Below, piece by piece: positions 50,218 to 60,900 of a DNA stretch of 64,000 nucleotides (positions within the stretch are counted from its first letter, which is position 1; each line of letters begins with the position of its first letter). The stretch covers positions 1 to 64,000 of the forward strand of contig NZ_JAHDYS010000016.1 in assembly GCF_018531195.1 (NCBI RefSeq), in the 5' to 3' direction. Source of the DNA: Pelotalea chapellei. Its GTDB lineage: Bacteria; Desulfobacterota; Desulfuromonadia; Geobacterales; Pseudopelobacteraceae. A model generated the notes under the pieces. It saw nothing but the letters and a program-made list of their open reading frames with translations, made no database searches and was not told the origin of the DNA. Position numbers and translations under genes: made by a program.

Positions 50218-52323
50218 TCAGGCGGTCTCGATCATGATCTCAAAGGCTGCACCACTTCCGGTGTTGAAAGCCGTGATGGTGCCACCCATCGCCTCTATTA
50301 TGCTCTTGGCCATATACAGGCCTATTCCCGTCCCTTGTACCCCCTTCGTACTGAAGTACGGCTCAAAAAGCCGGGACATTACATCAGGCGCAATGCCACC
50401 GGCATTATCTGTAATGATAATAAGCAGATTGTCTGCTTCAGATTTGGATTGGATCTTGATTCGCGGTGTGATCACTTTACGTTCTACAAGCACATCTCGG
50501 GCGTTTTGTAAAATAGACATAAGCGCTTGGCAAAATTCATTGAAAAATCCGAAAACCTTACCCTCTTTTTGTAAATCCATCACAATTTCGATTCCTTTAT
50601 TAGCCATGTCTGCGTTTATTAAAGAAATGGTTTTATTTGCCGCCTCCTGTAGGTTAAACAATCTCTTTTCCTTGTTGGGACGAAAGAAGTTCCTGAAGTC
50701 ATCAATGGTAGAGGACATGTGTGTAATCTGCTCCATTGCCGTTTGTATGGAAGCGTTGAGATTTTCAGTACTGAGTTGGCCCTGGTCATGGAGCAACTCC
50801 AAATGTTGCAGATGCAGCCCGACAACGTTTAACGGCTGGCGCCATTGATGGGCAATGTTGTTGACCATTTCCCCCATGGCAGCAAGACGGCTTTGCTGGA
50901 TCAGCAATTGATCCTTTTCTCGGAGATTATTTATTGTCTCCATTCGTTGAATGTGCTCCTGTTTCAGTGCCTCCAGTGACTGAGCAAGTTCATTTGTCCG
51001 CTGGTTGATGCGATCCTCCAACTGCCCATTTAGTTTCGCCAGCGCCTCCTCTACATATTTACGCTGTGTGATTTCCGTAGCTACGCCAATCAGCTTTACA
51101 AGCTTCCCCTCGGAATCAAACTCCCCTTGCCCCATCTCCTCCAGAACCACTATGTGGCCATCTTCATGTACAACCCTGTATTCAACCTCATATTTATTAT
51201 TCGCAGGGTTAAGTTCCTGAGTGACCCGTTGGACCTGTGCACGGTCTTCAGAACAGATTCGTTCTATGAAATTTTGACCAGTGTCATGGATAGCCTCATC
51301 ACCAGATAATCCCAAGATCTCGGCACAACTGTCAGACCTGATAACCTTGTCTGTATCTGGTTGCCACTCAAACGTGAAACTCCGGCTAACTTGTAATGCC
51401 AATCGCATTCGGTTTTCGCTGTCATGCAAGATTTTTTCAGCTAGCTTCTGCTCGGTAATGTCACGCACGACAGAGACAGAACCCAAAATTTGCCCGGCAG
51501 CTCCTATGACAGGAACAGCATTCACCTGTCGGTGCCGGAACTCTCCTGTGGACGGAATTAGCACTATCTCTTCTACATTGGATACCACTTCCCCTGCCAG
51601 CGCTCTAAAAGGAGCTGCTTCTTCCGATGGGCGCTGAGTCCTGTCTGATCGAAGAACTTCCACCCCCGCCAAGAGTTTTTCCATTTCTACTTCCGCATTC
51701 TGGGGAAGGTCAAAGGCTTCTCGCCCGGAGCGATTGATAAGGACGATCTTGCCATGAGTATCGGTAAACCACACTTCGTCAGTGATACTTTCAAGAAGGG
51801 TAGACAAACGATCTTTTTCTTCCTGAAGGCTTGTAACCAACCTTTGTAGCAACTCTTTATCACGTACCCTTTCGGTAATGTCCTCGGTGAATACGGTGAT
51901 ACCATCAGGTGGGTTGAAGTTTCCCCATGGTCTCATTTCCCAACGCTGCCACTGAATTTTGCCATCCTGCCGGACAAAGAAATCCTCATCGGCACTGATG
52001 ATTTCACCAGTCAGTCCACGTCTGTGAACATCCTTCCATTTTTCTGGGATCTCCGGGAAAACGTCATAGTGAGACAATCCAATCACAGATCCGGTTAAAT
52101 GATAATCCTCCATCCAGCGACGACTGACAGCTAGGTATCGCATTTCCCTGTCAAACATCGCAACTGCGACAGGCATCTGCTGGATGAAGAATTTGAGATG
52201 CTCCTGGGTTAACAATGCTTCTTGAATAATTACTTCGGCTTCATCATTTACCATTTGTTTACCTATAGAGCCTGCCGCAGGGTTCTTGGCTTGCCAGCTA
52301 CCGTTTTCGCCAGCTCCGAACAT
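50218..52323 (-). CDS. Soluble multi-PAS sensor histidine kinase
   Basis: Up to 701 aa; the ATG at 52323 has GGAG 12 nt upstream, and an in-frame ATG at 52254 is nearer the first domain. Three PAS regions are visible: ~45-155 ('VAMFDREMRYLAVSRRWMEDYHL'), ~175-290 ('ESITDEVWFTDTHGKIVLINRSGREAFDLP') and ~305-425 ('LALQVSRSFTFEWQPDTDKVIRSDSCAEILGL'). A coiled coil follows, then HisKA with the 'NNIAHQWRQPLN' H-box. HATPase_c has N-box 'ALMSILQNARDVL', G1 'ITDNAGGIA', F-box 'LFEPYFSTK' and G2 'GTGIGLYMAK'. No membrane helix, so it senses a cytoplasmic or redox cue. No response regulator is adjacent. Confidence 0.93.
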   Translation of the reverse strand: MFGAGENGSWQAKNPAAGSIGKQMVNDEAEVIIQEALLTQEHLKFFIQQMPVAVAMFDREMRYLAVSRRWMEDYHLTGSVIGLSHYDVFPEIPEKWKDVHRRGLTGEIISADEDFFVRQDGKIQWQRWEMRPWGNFNPPDGITVFTEDITERVRDKELLQRLVTSLQEEKDRLSTLLESITDEVWFTDTHGKIVLINRSGREAFDLPQNAEVEMEKLLAGVEVLRSDRTQRPSEEAAPFRALAGEVVSNVEEIVLIPSTGEFRHRQVNAVPVIGAAGQILGSVSVVRDITEQKLAEKILHDSENRMRLALQVSRSFTFEWQPDTDKVIRSDSCAEILGLSGDEAIHDTGQNFIERICSEDRAQVQRVTQELNPANNKYEVEYRVVHEDGHIVVLEEMGQGEFDSEGKLVKLIGVATEITQRKYVEEALAKLNGQLEDRINQRTNELAQSLEALKQEHIQRMETINNLREKDQLLIQQSRLAAMGEMVNNIAHQWRQPLNVVGLHLQHLELLHDQGQLSTENLNASIQTAMEQITHMSSTIDDFRNFFRPNKEKRLFNLQEAANKTISLINADMANKGIEIVMDLQKEGKVFGFFNEFCQALMSILQNARDVLVERKVITPRIKIQSKSEADNLLIIITDNAGGIAPDVMSRLFEPYFSTKGVQGTGIGLYMAKSIIEAMGGTITAFNTGSGAAFEIMIETA

Positions 52324-52346
52324 CCAGTTTCCGATGAGCTCCTTGC

Positions 52347-53210
52347 CTAAGAGCGTACCTTTGTTCCAACCCCTATGGCCGCTTCATCATCCACCAATGG
52401 AACTGCACAGCTTAACGGCCAATCTTTTGAATGATAATTGTTTTCCGATGCCGGCAAAAGAATTCTGAACGTACTTCCTTTACCAGTTTCGCTATTAATT
52501 TTGATTGCTCCTTTGTGACTACGCACAATACCAAGAACTGACGCCATCCCTAAACCTCTGCCAGTAAACTTGGTGGTAAAGAAAGGATCAAATATTTTTG
52601 TTAAGGTATCATTGTCCATGCCACAGCCGTTATCTGCTACTTCCATATAAACATACTGCCCCGCGGCAATCTTTTCATCCATCCAGATGTCGTCTCCATA
52701 GCTCTCGTCATAGTTTGTGCAACCGGTGGTGATGGTAATTATGCCGCCTTCGTTACTAATGGCCTCTGAGGCATTGATTACCAGGTTCATAATTATCTGA
52801 CGCATCTGCGTGGCATCCACATTTACAGGAGGCAGGTTGGAGGCGAGGTTGAGCTTTAATTTCGCCTTTTTGGAGATGGATACTTGAAGCATGTGAAGTA
52901 TCTCCTGCAACAGGAGATTCAAGCTTATGATCTCGATGACAAACTTCCCTTTACCGGCATAGGCAAGCATTTGCATAGCCAGGTCCGCTGCTCTGGAGGC
53001 GGCTTTACTGATGTTGTTTACGTTTGTGACAGCCGGAGAGTTTTCATTAAGGCAGTTAAGAGCCAGATCCGCGTTGCCGATGATGACCGTTAAAATATTA
53101 TTGAAATCGTGGGCAATACCGCCTGCCAGAATTCCGAGGCTTTCCAGTTTCTGAGTATGTATAAGTTGTTTTTCAAGGATACGCCGCTCTTTTCCAGTCC
53201 GGACCTGACG
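52347..53210 (-). pseudogene. Hybrid histidine kinase, C-terminal (kinase) part, frameshifted
   Basis: This frame encodes the continuation of the sensor gene upstream. After 'ERRILEKQLIHTQKLESLGILAGGIAHDFNNIL' (H-box) come N-box 'NLVINASEAI', 'VADNGCGMD', 'IFDPFFTTKFTGRGLGMASVLGIVRSHKGAI'. Then the opening of a receiver domain, 'AVPLVDDEAAI', is cut by TAG at 52347 after ~15 residues. Thus the kinase has lost its frame with the sensor and has a truncated receiver. Residues upstream of about 53200 in this frame are not protein-like, so no independent start exists. It may be translated at low level by reinitiation. Confidence 0.75.
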
Positions 53211-54199
53211 GAAAAATCTTCGTGCTCGGCAGATCTGGCAACAGTCGCCAGTCGTTCCAATGGCTTTATAAAAAATCGCCTTGAAAAAAAATGGGTAGTC
53301 CACAAGGCGAGGAGCGAAGCAACTGCAAGCATACCTGCCATTATGGCTAAATGTTGATTGGCATTTGCCAATGCCTCACTTTCTGGAATTGAAACACGGA
53401 TGTACAGGTAAGGTCGTTCGTCAGGATGTAAGCGCAACCGTTTGAATGCCAAAAAGCGCTTAGTCTTATCCATGCCGATTTCGTTGAAAACCCCTTCATC
53501 CCTGGGACCTGTCATTCGTTCCCGCAGGTCCTGCCGATCTAAAATCCCTTGCTTTACAACCGGGTGATCCGGATATCGATGGAGCAGCACCCCATTATGG
53601 TCCGTGATATTAAGAGCTGAGTTAGGAGGAAGGTGCTGAGCACGGAAGATACTGTTGAAATGGGTCAAGTCAAAAGTGGTGTAGATAACCGCGCTGACAT
53701 TTCCTGTATCAGTAAGAACCGGGAGCGCAAAATGGATGGCTGGTTTGCCTACAGCACGGCTGATGACATACTCCCCGACGCTAAACCGCTTTGTGCGAAG
53801 GGCATCCTTGAAATATTTACGGTCCGCAATTGAAAATGTTGCATTAACCCCTGATGCAATCAAGTTCCCTTGTATGTCCGCTATTCCGATATTTAAACTT
53901 GTTGGATTTTTTTTCAGGATTGTTTGCAGAAGTTGCTTGCAACGTTCGGGATCTCTCTGTTTTACCTCAGGAAATTGAGACACGGTGACCAGAAGGGTAT
54001 GAATACCATTCAGGTAGGCTTCATGCTGGGCGGCTATTGCTTCCGTTGTGACTTGAATTGCATGTTCTGATTCTCTTAGGTCGGTCCTGTATTCCGATAT
54101 GAGTAGAAAAGCAATTGATGCTGTTACAGGTATACCTGCGAATAGCATTATCAGCAGGAGTTTGGTTCGTATGCGGTAGTCTTTGAAAAAAGAGAGCAT
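53090..54199 (-). pseudogene. Membrane sensor half (dCache-like plus partial HAMP) of a broken hybrid histidine kinase
   Basis: ATG at 54199 with GGAGGCAGG upstream. A transmembrane helix ('LLLIMLFAGIPVTASIAFLLI') is followed by a double-Cache periplasmic domain (~40-290: 'LNIGIADIQGNLIASG', 'YFKDALRTKRFSVGEYVISRAVGKPAIHFALPV'), a second helix ('LAIMAGMLAVASLLALWTTHFF') and the first half of HAMP ('PLERLATVARSAEHEDFSVRSGL'). Near 53190 the frame leaves the kinase coding sequence and ends at 53090. A small indel, or a deletion of the end of HAMP, would explain it. It remains able to make a membrane sensor without output. Confidence 0.75.
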
Positions 54200-54673
54200 T
54201 CCTGCCTCCATGGGTAGATGTGATTATCCGCCAATCCTTCGCAGTCCCCTTGGTCGTTCGTAAAGTGGCTCAATTTTTTTTGAGATTTTGATGTGTATAA
54301 CACGGTTATCTTTAGTAAGAAATAAGATTAAAAGAGTGGAGACATCGTAATTTATACTTGCGTCGAGACAGCGACAGCAGTGCATTAGCGGAAGTATGCC
54401 TTAGGTTTGCGAATTAGTGCGTCTGTTGTTCAAGTAGGGGAGAAATGGTTGTTTTTACCGTGGCTGACGAAGGGCGGGGTGCTGGGGAGGAGATGCGGGA
54501 ACGGATTTTTGAGATTTTTTGTCCTCGGTTGTTCCGAGAGACGTGCTGGTACGGTACTCCAAGGTTTCGTCGATAGATGATGTATCTCCATAGGTCGCTT
54601 CCTGCAGACGATCCTTGGAGAGGAGTGGGTAGTCACAGGTTCTGGTCCGCCAGATCGTTCAAAGGGTGTAAGG
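54200..54673. other. Intergenic stretch without recognisable features
   Basis: About 470 bp upstream of the broken kinase. I find no gene with a ribosome-binding site and protein-like content, and no clear repeat. The promoter of the kinase gene should lie near 54230-54330. Confidence 0.5.
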
Positions 54674-54946
54674 CTACTTATCCAAAAAGAGGAATTGTAA
54701 TCCGATACTTTCCGAAGTATGTCGGGAAACGCTGCATTTGAGCTTCCTGTGGTTCAGTTGCGGATCATCAAGCTCAAGTACGCATTGTTCTCCGTTTTTC
54801 AAATCTACGGCGGCAGCATTCCGGCAACTCACCAGAACACCTGTTGTTGATATATCCTGCAATTCGCAATCAAGATTTTTTTCCTTGTACTGCAGGATGC
54901 AGTGTCGCGAACTATGAATCCTTTCACTTTCCCTTCGTGAAATCAT
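54674..54946 (-). CDS. PilZ-domain protein (c-di-GMP receptor)
   Basis: 90 aa from the ATG at 54946 (GGGAGGCATTC upstream); codons further upstream are not protein-like. The c-di-GMP-binding pieces are RxxxR in 'SRRESERIH' and DxSxxG in 'ELQDISTTGVLVSCR', followed by the beta barrel ('CVLELDDPQLNHRKLKCSVSRHTSESIGLQFLFL'). It is a stand-alone PilZ adaptor. It adds to the c-di-GMP components in this window (riboswitch and HD-GYP at 37 kb), though it is not linked to them. Confidence 0.88.
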   Translation of the reverse strand: MISRRESERIHSSRHCILQYKEKNLDCELQDISTTGVLVSCRNAAAVDLKNGEQCVLELDDPQLNHRKLKCSVSRHTSESIGLQFLFLDK

Positions 54947-55059
54947 GAATGCCTCCCTGGGAACAGTTTGTATAATTATCGCCTCTTGTCGTGGAATGAC
55001 AAGAGAGACTGATAAAAAACTGTGCGAAAGGCTCAATGTGATTACTCTCCTTGCTCCGG

Positions 55060-55377
55060 TTACCTTTTGGCACTGACGTTCCTGGCTTTACCTGTCTTGC
55101 TGTCACCTGACGAGCCAGCTTTCTTGCCAAAAACTTTGGTCGACTCTTTCACAGCGATCAAACGATCACCCAGTAAAGCTCCATTCAACAGTCCAATGGC
55201 CTCTTTGGCTTCATCTTCGGTAGACATCCTCACATACCCACACCCTCTGAATTCTCCGGTCGGGGGATCTTTTACCAGGTGGACCGAGGTAACAGTACCT
55301 GACACGGAAAACAGCTTTCGCACTTCATCCTCAGTGACAGATCCTGCTAATTGCCCCACATATATCTCTACGCCCAT
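55060..55377 (-). CDS. RRM-type RNA-binding protein
   Basis: 105 aa. One RNA recognition motif: RNP2 'EIYVGQLAG' and RNP1 'RGCGYVRM', with 'VTSVHLVKDPPTGEF' between them. A basic tail 'KVFGKKAGSSGDSKTGKARNVSAKR' follows. Such glycine-poor single-RRM proteins in proteobacteria and cyanobacteria respond to cold or stress; the RNA targets are unknown. AAAGGAAATTGCA precedes the ATG. Confidence 0.93.
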   Translation of the reverse strand: MGVEIYVGQLAGSVTEDEVRKLFSVSGTVTSVHLVKDPPTGEFRGCGYVRMSTEDEAKEAIGLLNGALLGDRLIAVKESTKVFGKKAGSSGDSKTGKARNVSAKR

Positions 55378-55571
55378 TGCAATTTCCTTTCTTGATGTGG
55401 CCTGTTTTCGAAATTTAATTCCAACATTGAAGACTATGGCTGGAGGTGCTGGGAGGTAGCGACCTCAGCACATCAACCCAACGTCAGGCAGTTTTGTATC
55501 AAGTCGCTTTCCTGTCTGTCTAGATATCGATTGGCACAGTATACATCACCTTTTGATCTTCCCTCGAATTT

Positions 55572-56387
55572 TCATAATGGCTGTTGACGATAGATGATGT
55601 GATATACAAGCCCAACCAGCACACTGCCGCCGACAATATTGCCCAGAATCACCGGTATCAAACTGCCGAAGAAACCGGTCCATGTAATTGTATCTGTTGC
55701 CCCTGTACTGCTGAAGTTCTGTAGCAGCATTGCCAGCGGAATCATGAACATGTTGGCGATGCTGTGTTCGAAGCCTGCGGCAACGAATGCAGATATGGGA
55801 AAGATAATTGCCACTGCCTTGTCAATGACGCTTCGTCCGGCAAACGCCATCCACACAGCCATGCATACCAGGACATTACAGAGGATGCCCTTGAAGAAGG
55901 CTGTCCAGAAAGGCATAGCGACCTTGGCCGCGGCAATCCGGAGATACTCCTGCGCAACAGCGCCGTTGTTCATGTCAGGGTGATGGGAGAGAAACACCAA
56001 TAGAGCTAATCCGGTCGCTCCAATGAAATTGCCGATGCTGACAATCGCCCAGTTCCGCAGCAGCTCGAACGTGGTGATCTTTTTATCGGCCCATGCCATC
56101 ACCAACAGATTGTTTCCTGTAAATAGCTCCGCACCTGCGACAATAACGAGAATTAATCCTATTGAAAAAGTGACGCCTCCGAGAACTTGTTTGGCAGCAA
56201 AGCTTAATGCCGGGTCGGATTTGACAATAACGAAGTAGAGCGCGCCCAGACCGATAAAGGCTCCAGCCAGCACACTCAGCATCAGTGTGGGAATGAGCGG
56301 CAGGCGAGCTTTGGTTACACCGATGGTTTCAATCCGCACAGCAATTTCTTTGGGTGAGAATGCATCAAAACCGAAGATTTCAGACAT
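55572..56387 (-). CDS. Formate/nitrite transporter (FNT) family channel
   Basis: 271 aa with six membrane helices. FNT signatures include 'LSVLAGAFIGLGALYFVIV', 'GGVTFSIGLILVIVAGAELFTGNNLLV', 'WAIVSIGNFIGATGLALLVF', 'FFKGILCNVLVCMAVWMAF' (pore His usually nearby) and 'GFEHSIANMFMIPLAML', with the conserved His of the pore in 'EHSIANMF'. It conducts formate, nitrite or related monovalent anions. Formate transport would suit an anaerobic respirer, but specificity cannot be read from sequence. It is 20 nt downstream of the amylase gene on the same strand. Confidence 0.9.
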   Translation of the reverse strand: MSEIFGFDAFSPKEIAVRIETIGVTKARLPLIPTLMLSVLAGAFIGLGALYFVIVKSDPALSFAAKQVLGGVTFSIGLILVIVAGAELFTGNNLLVMAWADKKITTFELLRNWAIVSIGNFIGATGLALLVFLSHHPDMNNGAVAQEYLRIAAAKVAMPFWTAFFKGILCNVLVCMAVWMAFAGRSVIDKAVAIIFPISAFVAAGFEHSIANMFMIPLAMLLQNFSSTGATDTITWTGFFGSLIPVILGNIVGGSVLVGLVYHIIYRQQPL

Positions 56388-56409
56388 GGGCGTGTCCTTT
56401 CAGCTTACA

Positions 56410-57753
56410 TTATACCCCATACACCACATATCCCCTCTGTGGTGCCTCAATCTCACACCAGCCACCCCCGTTTGTCGTGATCGTCTGCGGGTCGTAGATC
56501 CTGTCCTTTGCCCGCCACGCCAGGGGCTTCAGCGGCTTTCCATTGAAACTTGTCTTTACTGAATGTCTGATGGTCCCACCGGAATTATTCAAGGCAAACA
56601 ACAGCCCGGGCTGGGTCCCGGCACCGGTGCGCTCCATGGCGTAGAATGTGTCATCCACATACAGGATGTTCGTTCCGCCGCCGGCGTGGCTCTCATGCAC
56701 CTGCACCAGGCGTTCGATGCCGCTCGGTTTTCCTGGCTCGGCCAGCCCGTAGCGGTAATAGTCCTTCCAGAAAACGCAGGGATATCCTTCATGGGTGAGG
56801 ATGTAGGCGTAGGCCAGCAGCTTGTCACTGACGATTTCGTCGTTGCCGTCGCCGCGGAAATCGTGGTTGTCCACAAAGGTGACTGCCTCGAAGGGGCGGT
56901 CCTTCATCAGTACGCCGCCGGCGGCCAGGGTTCGCAGGCTGAAACTGCCGTTGTCGCAAAGATCCTTCAGCCGGTAACGCAACGGAAAATCAAAGGCACC
57001 GATACGGTGCTTGGCCCAGTTGTTGACAGAATCGAGCCAGCTGTCGATGAATTCATCTCCTGCCCAGCATTCGCCGACGCCGAAAATCTCCAGCTTCTTG
57101 TTGTCCCGGGTGTAGTTACGATCATGGATCGCCCGCACGATCCAGGCTCCGAAGCCTTTGACAAAGTCGTAGCGGAAGCCGTCGAAGCCGATCTCTTCGA
57201 TCATCCATTTGGCATGGTTGAGGATGCCGGTGGAGACGCGGGGGTTGATGTGGCAGAGATCGGGCATGTCGCCGAAGGCCACATCATCAAATTCCCGGTA
57301 GGGTGAGGGGTTGAAGCAGGTCCAGTCCCGGGTGAAGCGATTGCTCTGCGGGTTGAACAGGGTCCAGCGGTCCTGTCTGGCGATGGGATTGTATTCCTGT
57401 TGATCTGCACCATTGTTGTGATTGAGGATCAGATCGGCATAGGCCTTCATCTTGTGATCGTGAACCGCCTGGATCAATACTTTCAGGTCATCTTTCGAGC
57501 CGAACCAGGTCCGTGTCTCTCCCGGTCGTACAGACTTCTGGACATATTCTCCCAGGTCGTAGTAGTCGTAGACGTCATAGCCCATGGATATACCGCCGAT
57601 GTTGGCCGCCTTGCTTGCCGGAGGCAGCCAGAGTGCGCTGAAACCTGCCTGCTGCAGTTCGCCCAGTTTGCTTGCAACGTGATTCCACCAGGCGTATTCC
57701 TGTCCTTCTTCCCGTGGACAATCCCAGTAAAATGCCTGCATCAAAACGCCCAT
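56410..57753 (-). CDS. Cytoplasmic alpha-amylase (GH13)
   Basis: 447 aa from the ATG at 57753 (GGAGGTTTTCA upstream). GH13 barrel: 'GFSALWLPPASKA', region I 'AYADLILNHN', region II 'GFRYDFVKGF' (nucleophile Asp), region III 'EIFGVGECWAGD' (acid/base Glu) and region IV 'VTFVDNHDF' (transition-state Asp). 'MGVLMQAFYWDCP' at the N-terminus and 'DVYDYYDLGEY' resemble the plant/bacterial intracellular amylase subfamily. There is no signal peptide, so it should act on internal glycogen-like glucan. It is upstream of the FNT gene on the same strand. Confidence 0.93.
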   Translation of the reverse strand: MGVLMQAFYWDCPREEGQEYAWWNHVASKLGELQQAGFSALWLPPASKAANIGGISMGYDVYDYYDLGEYVQKSVRPGETRTWFGSKDDLKVLIQAVHDHKMKAYADLILNHNNGADQQEYNPIARQDRWTLFNPQSNRFTRDWTCFNPSPYREFDDVAFGDMPDLCHINPRVSTGILNHAKWMIEEIGFDGFRYDFVKGFGAWIVRAIHDRNYTRDNKKLEIFGVGECWAGDEFIDSWLDSVNNWAKHRIGAFDFPLRYRLKDLCDNGSFSLRTLAAGGVLMKDRPFEAVTFVDNHDFRGDGNDEIVSDKLLAYAYILTHEGYPCVFWKDYYRYGLAEPGKPSGIERLVQVHESHAGGGTNILYVDDTFYAMERTGAGTQPGLLFALNNSGGTIRHSVKTSFNGKPLKPLAWRAKDRIYDPQTITTNGGGWCEIEAPQRGYVVYGV

Positions 57754-57943
57754 TGAAAAACCTCCTTCAGGGGGATGATCTTTAGATTTTAATTGTTTAA
57801 TATACCCTCCGGGGCAGGGGTGGCAAGGCAATACAACCGACCAAAAACATTTATCAGCCCCGGTTTCTCTGGTATTGTGGGTCAGTTTCGAGTTTTAGAG
57901 TCTCAGGTTGGAAGTTCCAGGTCCCCGCCTTTAGAGGAAGCTT

Positions 57944-60900
57944 ATGCCCCTGCACATTCATACAAGCAACCGGATGGAACATCTGGTCGATGCACTTTCC
58001 GGCATCCTTAGGAAGCCGTTGTCGGCCCCCTTCGAGCCGGAGGTGATCGTTGTCCAGAGCAAGGGGATGCAGCGCTGGCTGGCCATGGAGCTGGCCCGTC
58101 GTTTCGGTGTGTGGGCCAATTGCCTCTATCCATTTCCCAACTCCATGGTCTGGCGCCTGTTCCGCGAGATAATGCCGGAGGTGCCGGAGACATCCGCGTT
58201 CAGCGCCGAGGTCATGACCTGGAAGATCATGTCCCTGCTGCCCGCTCTGCTTGATCAGGAACAGTTCTCTCCACTCAGGCGCTATCTCGATAATGATCCT
58301 GACGGGCTCAAGCTTTTTCAGCTGGCCCAGCGCATTGCCGATACCTTTGACCAGTACACCCTGTTCCGCCCGGAAATGCTGCTTGGGTGGGAGGAAGAGA
58401 CTGGCGGGGAGGAGTGGCAGGCTCTTCTGTGGCGTGAACTTGCCAGCCAGGGAGAGGGGCGGCACCGCGGCAGGCTGAGGGAAGAGTTTCTTGACAGGGT
58501 GGCGTCATCGCCGTCCCCTGCACCCCTTCCTCAACGGATTGCCGTCTTCGGCGTCTCCTATCTTCCCCGCTATCATATGGAGATTTTTGCAGCAGCGGCC
58601 CGGCTGACCGAAGTGAACCTGCTCCTGCTCAGCCCCAGCCGGGAGTATTGGGCCGATATCGTCAGCAGCCGTCAGCAGGTGCGGCTTCCCGCTGCGGAGC
58701 GTGACCTGCGCATTGAGGGCAACCCGCTGCTGGCTTCCCTGGGCAGGCTGGGACGCGATTTTTCGGATATGGCCATTGAGCTTGGCGAAATTGCCGCGGG
58801 GCAGGCGGATCTCTACGCTGACACCGACCGCCAGACCCTGTTGAGCGCCCTGCAGTCCGATATCCTCAACCTGCATGGTGCCGATGTCCCTGAAAAGGAA
58901 GCAATCCGGCCCGATGACGATTCGCTGCAGATCCACTCCTGCCATACTCCCATGCGGGAGATAGAGATTCTCCATGACAATCTCCTGGCCCTGCTGGAGA
59001 CAAAACAGGGGCTGCAGCCGCGGGATATCGTCGTCATGACCCCAGACATCGAAACCTATGCTCCCTACATTACGGCTGTTTTCGGGGGAAATCACGACGA
59101 CGCGCCTGCAATTCCCTATTCCATCGCCGACCGGAGCCTGACCTGCGAAGGAGAAATCGCCGGTCTGCTGTTGAAGCTTTACGGTTTGGCAGGCAGCCGC
59201 CTCTCCCTGCCCCAGGTTCTGGATGTTCTGGAATCTCCGGCAGTTGCCCGAAAATTCGGCTGCAGTGAAGATGAGCTGGAAACCATCCGCGACTGGCTTA
59301 CCCGCACCAGAGTGCGTTGGGGCATGGATGAGCATGACCGGGAGCGTTTCGGTCTCCCCTCGTTCCGGGAGAATTCCTGGCGGGCCGGCCTGGACAGGCT
59401 GCTCCTGGGGTATGCCCTGCCGGAGCGGGAAAAGCTTCTCTTCAACGGTATCCTTCCCTACGACGAGATGGAGGGGAACACCTGCCTTGCCCTGGGCAAG
59501 CTGGCTGCTTTTGTGGATCTGGTCGCTGAGACTGCCGGCACTCTCGGAGCTGGCCGGACTCTGCAGGAATGGCGCGAGCGGCTTTGCCGGCTGCTGGACG
59601 ATTTTGTCGAGGCCGACGAGGAAACTGCCCATGAACTGACCGCAGTGCGGGGTGTGATTGAAAGCCTGGCGGACATAACTGTCCAGGCGCAGTTCTCCGG
59701 AAGGGTGGAGCCGGCGGTGATCAAGTCGTGGCTGACGAACCGCCTGACCAGCGAAGAGAAGGGGTATGGCTTCATGTCCGGCGGAGTGACCTTTTGCGCC
59801 ATGCTGCCCATGCGCAGCATTCCCTTCAGGGTGGTGGCGCTGGTCGGCATGGGTGACGGCTGCTTTCCGCGTCAGAGCCGCCCCCCGGCCTTTGATCTGA
59901 TCGCCCGCTATCCGGTCAGGGGCGACCGCTCCCTGCGGGACGAAGATCGCTATCTTTTTCTGGAGTCGCTTCTTTCGGCGCGGGAGTGTTTGTACATCAG
60001 TTATGTCGGGCAGAGCGTGCGGGATAACAGCGACATTCCTCCTTCTGTGCTGGTCAGTGAACTCATCGATGCCATCACGCGCGGATTCGTTTCCGACGGA
60101 GAAGGGATCGAGGAGCGCCTGGTCACCAGGCATGGTCTGCAGGCCTTCAGCAGCAGTTACTTCTCCTCGGATTCGGCGCTTTTCAGTTATTCGAGCGATA
60201 ACTGCACCGCTCTGACGGAGAAATACGGGACCCGATGGCAGCCGTCTGAATTTATCTCCACCCCTCTTGTGCCCCCGGGTGATGAGTGGCGGGAGGTGCC
60301 GCTCGACCGGCTGGTGCGTTTTTTTCGCAACCCGGCCCGCTTCTTTCTGGAGAACCGTCTGGGGATCCGCCTGGAGCAGGTCGAAGCACCGCTGGAAGAG
60401 CGGGAGCCGTTTCAGGTGGACCATCTGGCCGCATATGGCCTCAAGCAGCAGCTGCTGAATGAATTTATCGCCGGCAGTGACGCGGAGCATCATCTCACCG
60501 TCGCCTCCTGTCAGGGAATCCTGCCTCCGGCCCGGCACGGGCGACTTGTCTTTGAAAAAATAGCTGCAGAAACAGATGCTTTTGCAGAGATTGTCAGCGC
60601 AAGGATTGCCGGTGCAGCACCTTTGGCACCACTGGATGTGGATCTGGAGGTGAAAGGCTACAGGCTGACCGGCCGGCTCGATCGGATCTGGCCCTGCGGC
60701 ATGATCCGCTACCGCTGCGCAACCACCAAGGCCAAGGATCAGATTTCCGCCTGGATCGAGCATCTCGTCCTCAATGCAGTTGGTTGCGCAGGATATCCCC
60801 TGCAGACTTCGCTGCTGATGACCGATGGCTGCATAGAATTCTCTGCCGCGGTCGATGCCGGCGGCATACTTGGAGATCTGCTGGACCTGTACTGGCAGGG

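Noticed and set aside
49819-50511. 230-codon plus-strand frame
   Set aside because: It overlaps the well-supported small membrane protein (49916-50131), a strong terminator and the antisense kinase end; no domain and no Shine-Dalgarno.
57850-57930. Short-period pattern (GGAACTTCC, GAGTTTTAGAGTCTCAGGTTGGAAG) before recC
   Set aside because: It resembles degenerate intergenic repeats, but no clear arms or copies are visible in this window.
58505-60763. 752-codon open frame on the minus strand
   Set aside because: It lies exactly antisense to recC, has no ribosome site or recognisable domain, and its residues follow the reversed GC-rich codon pattern.
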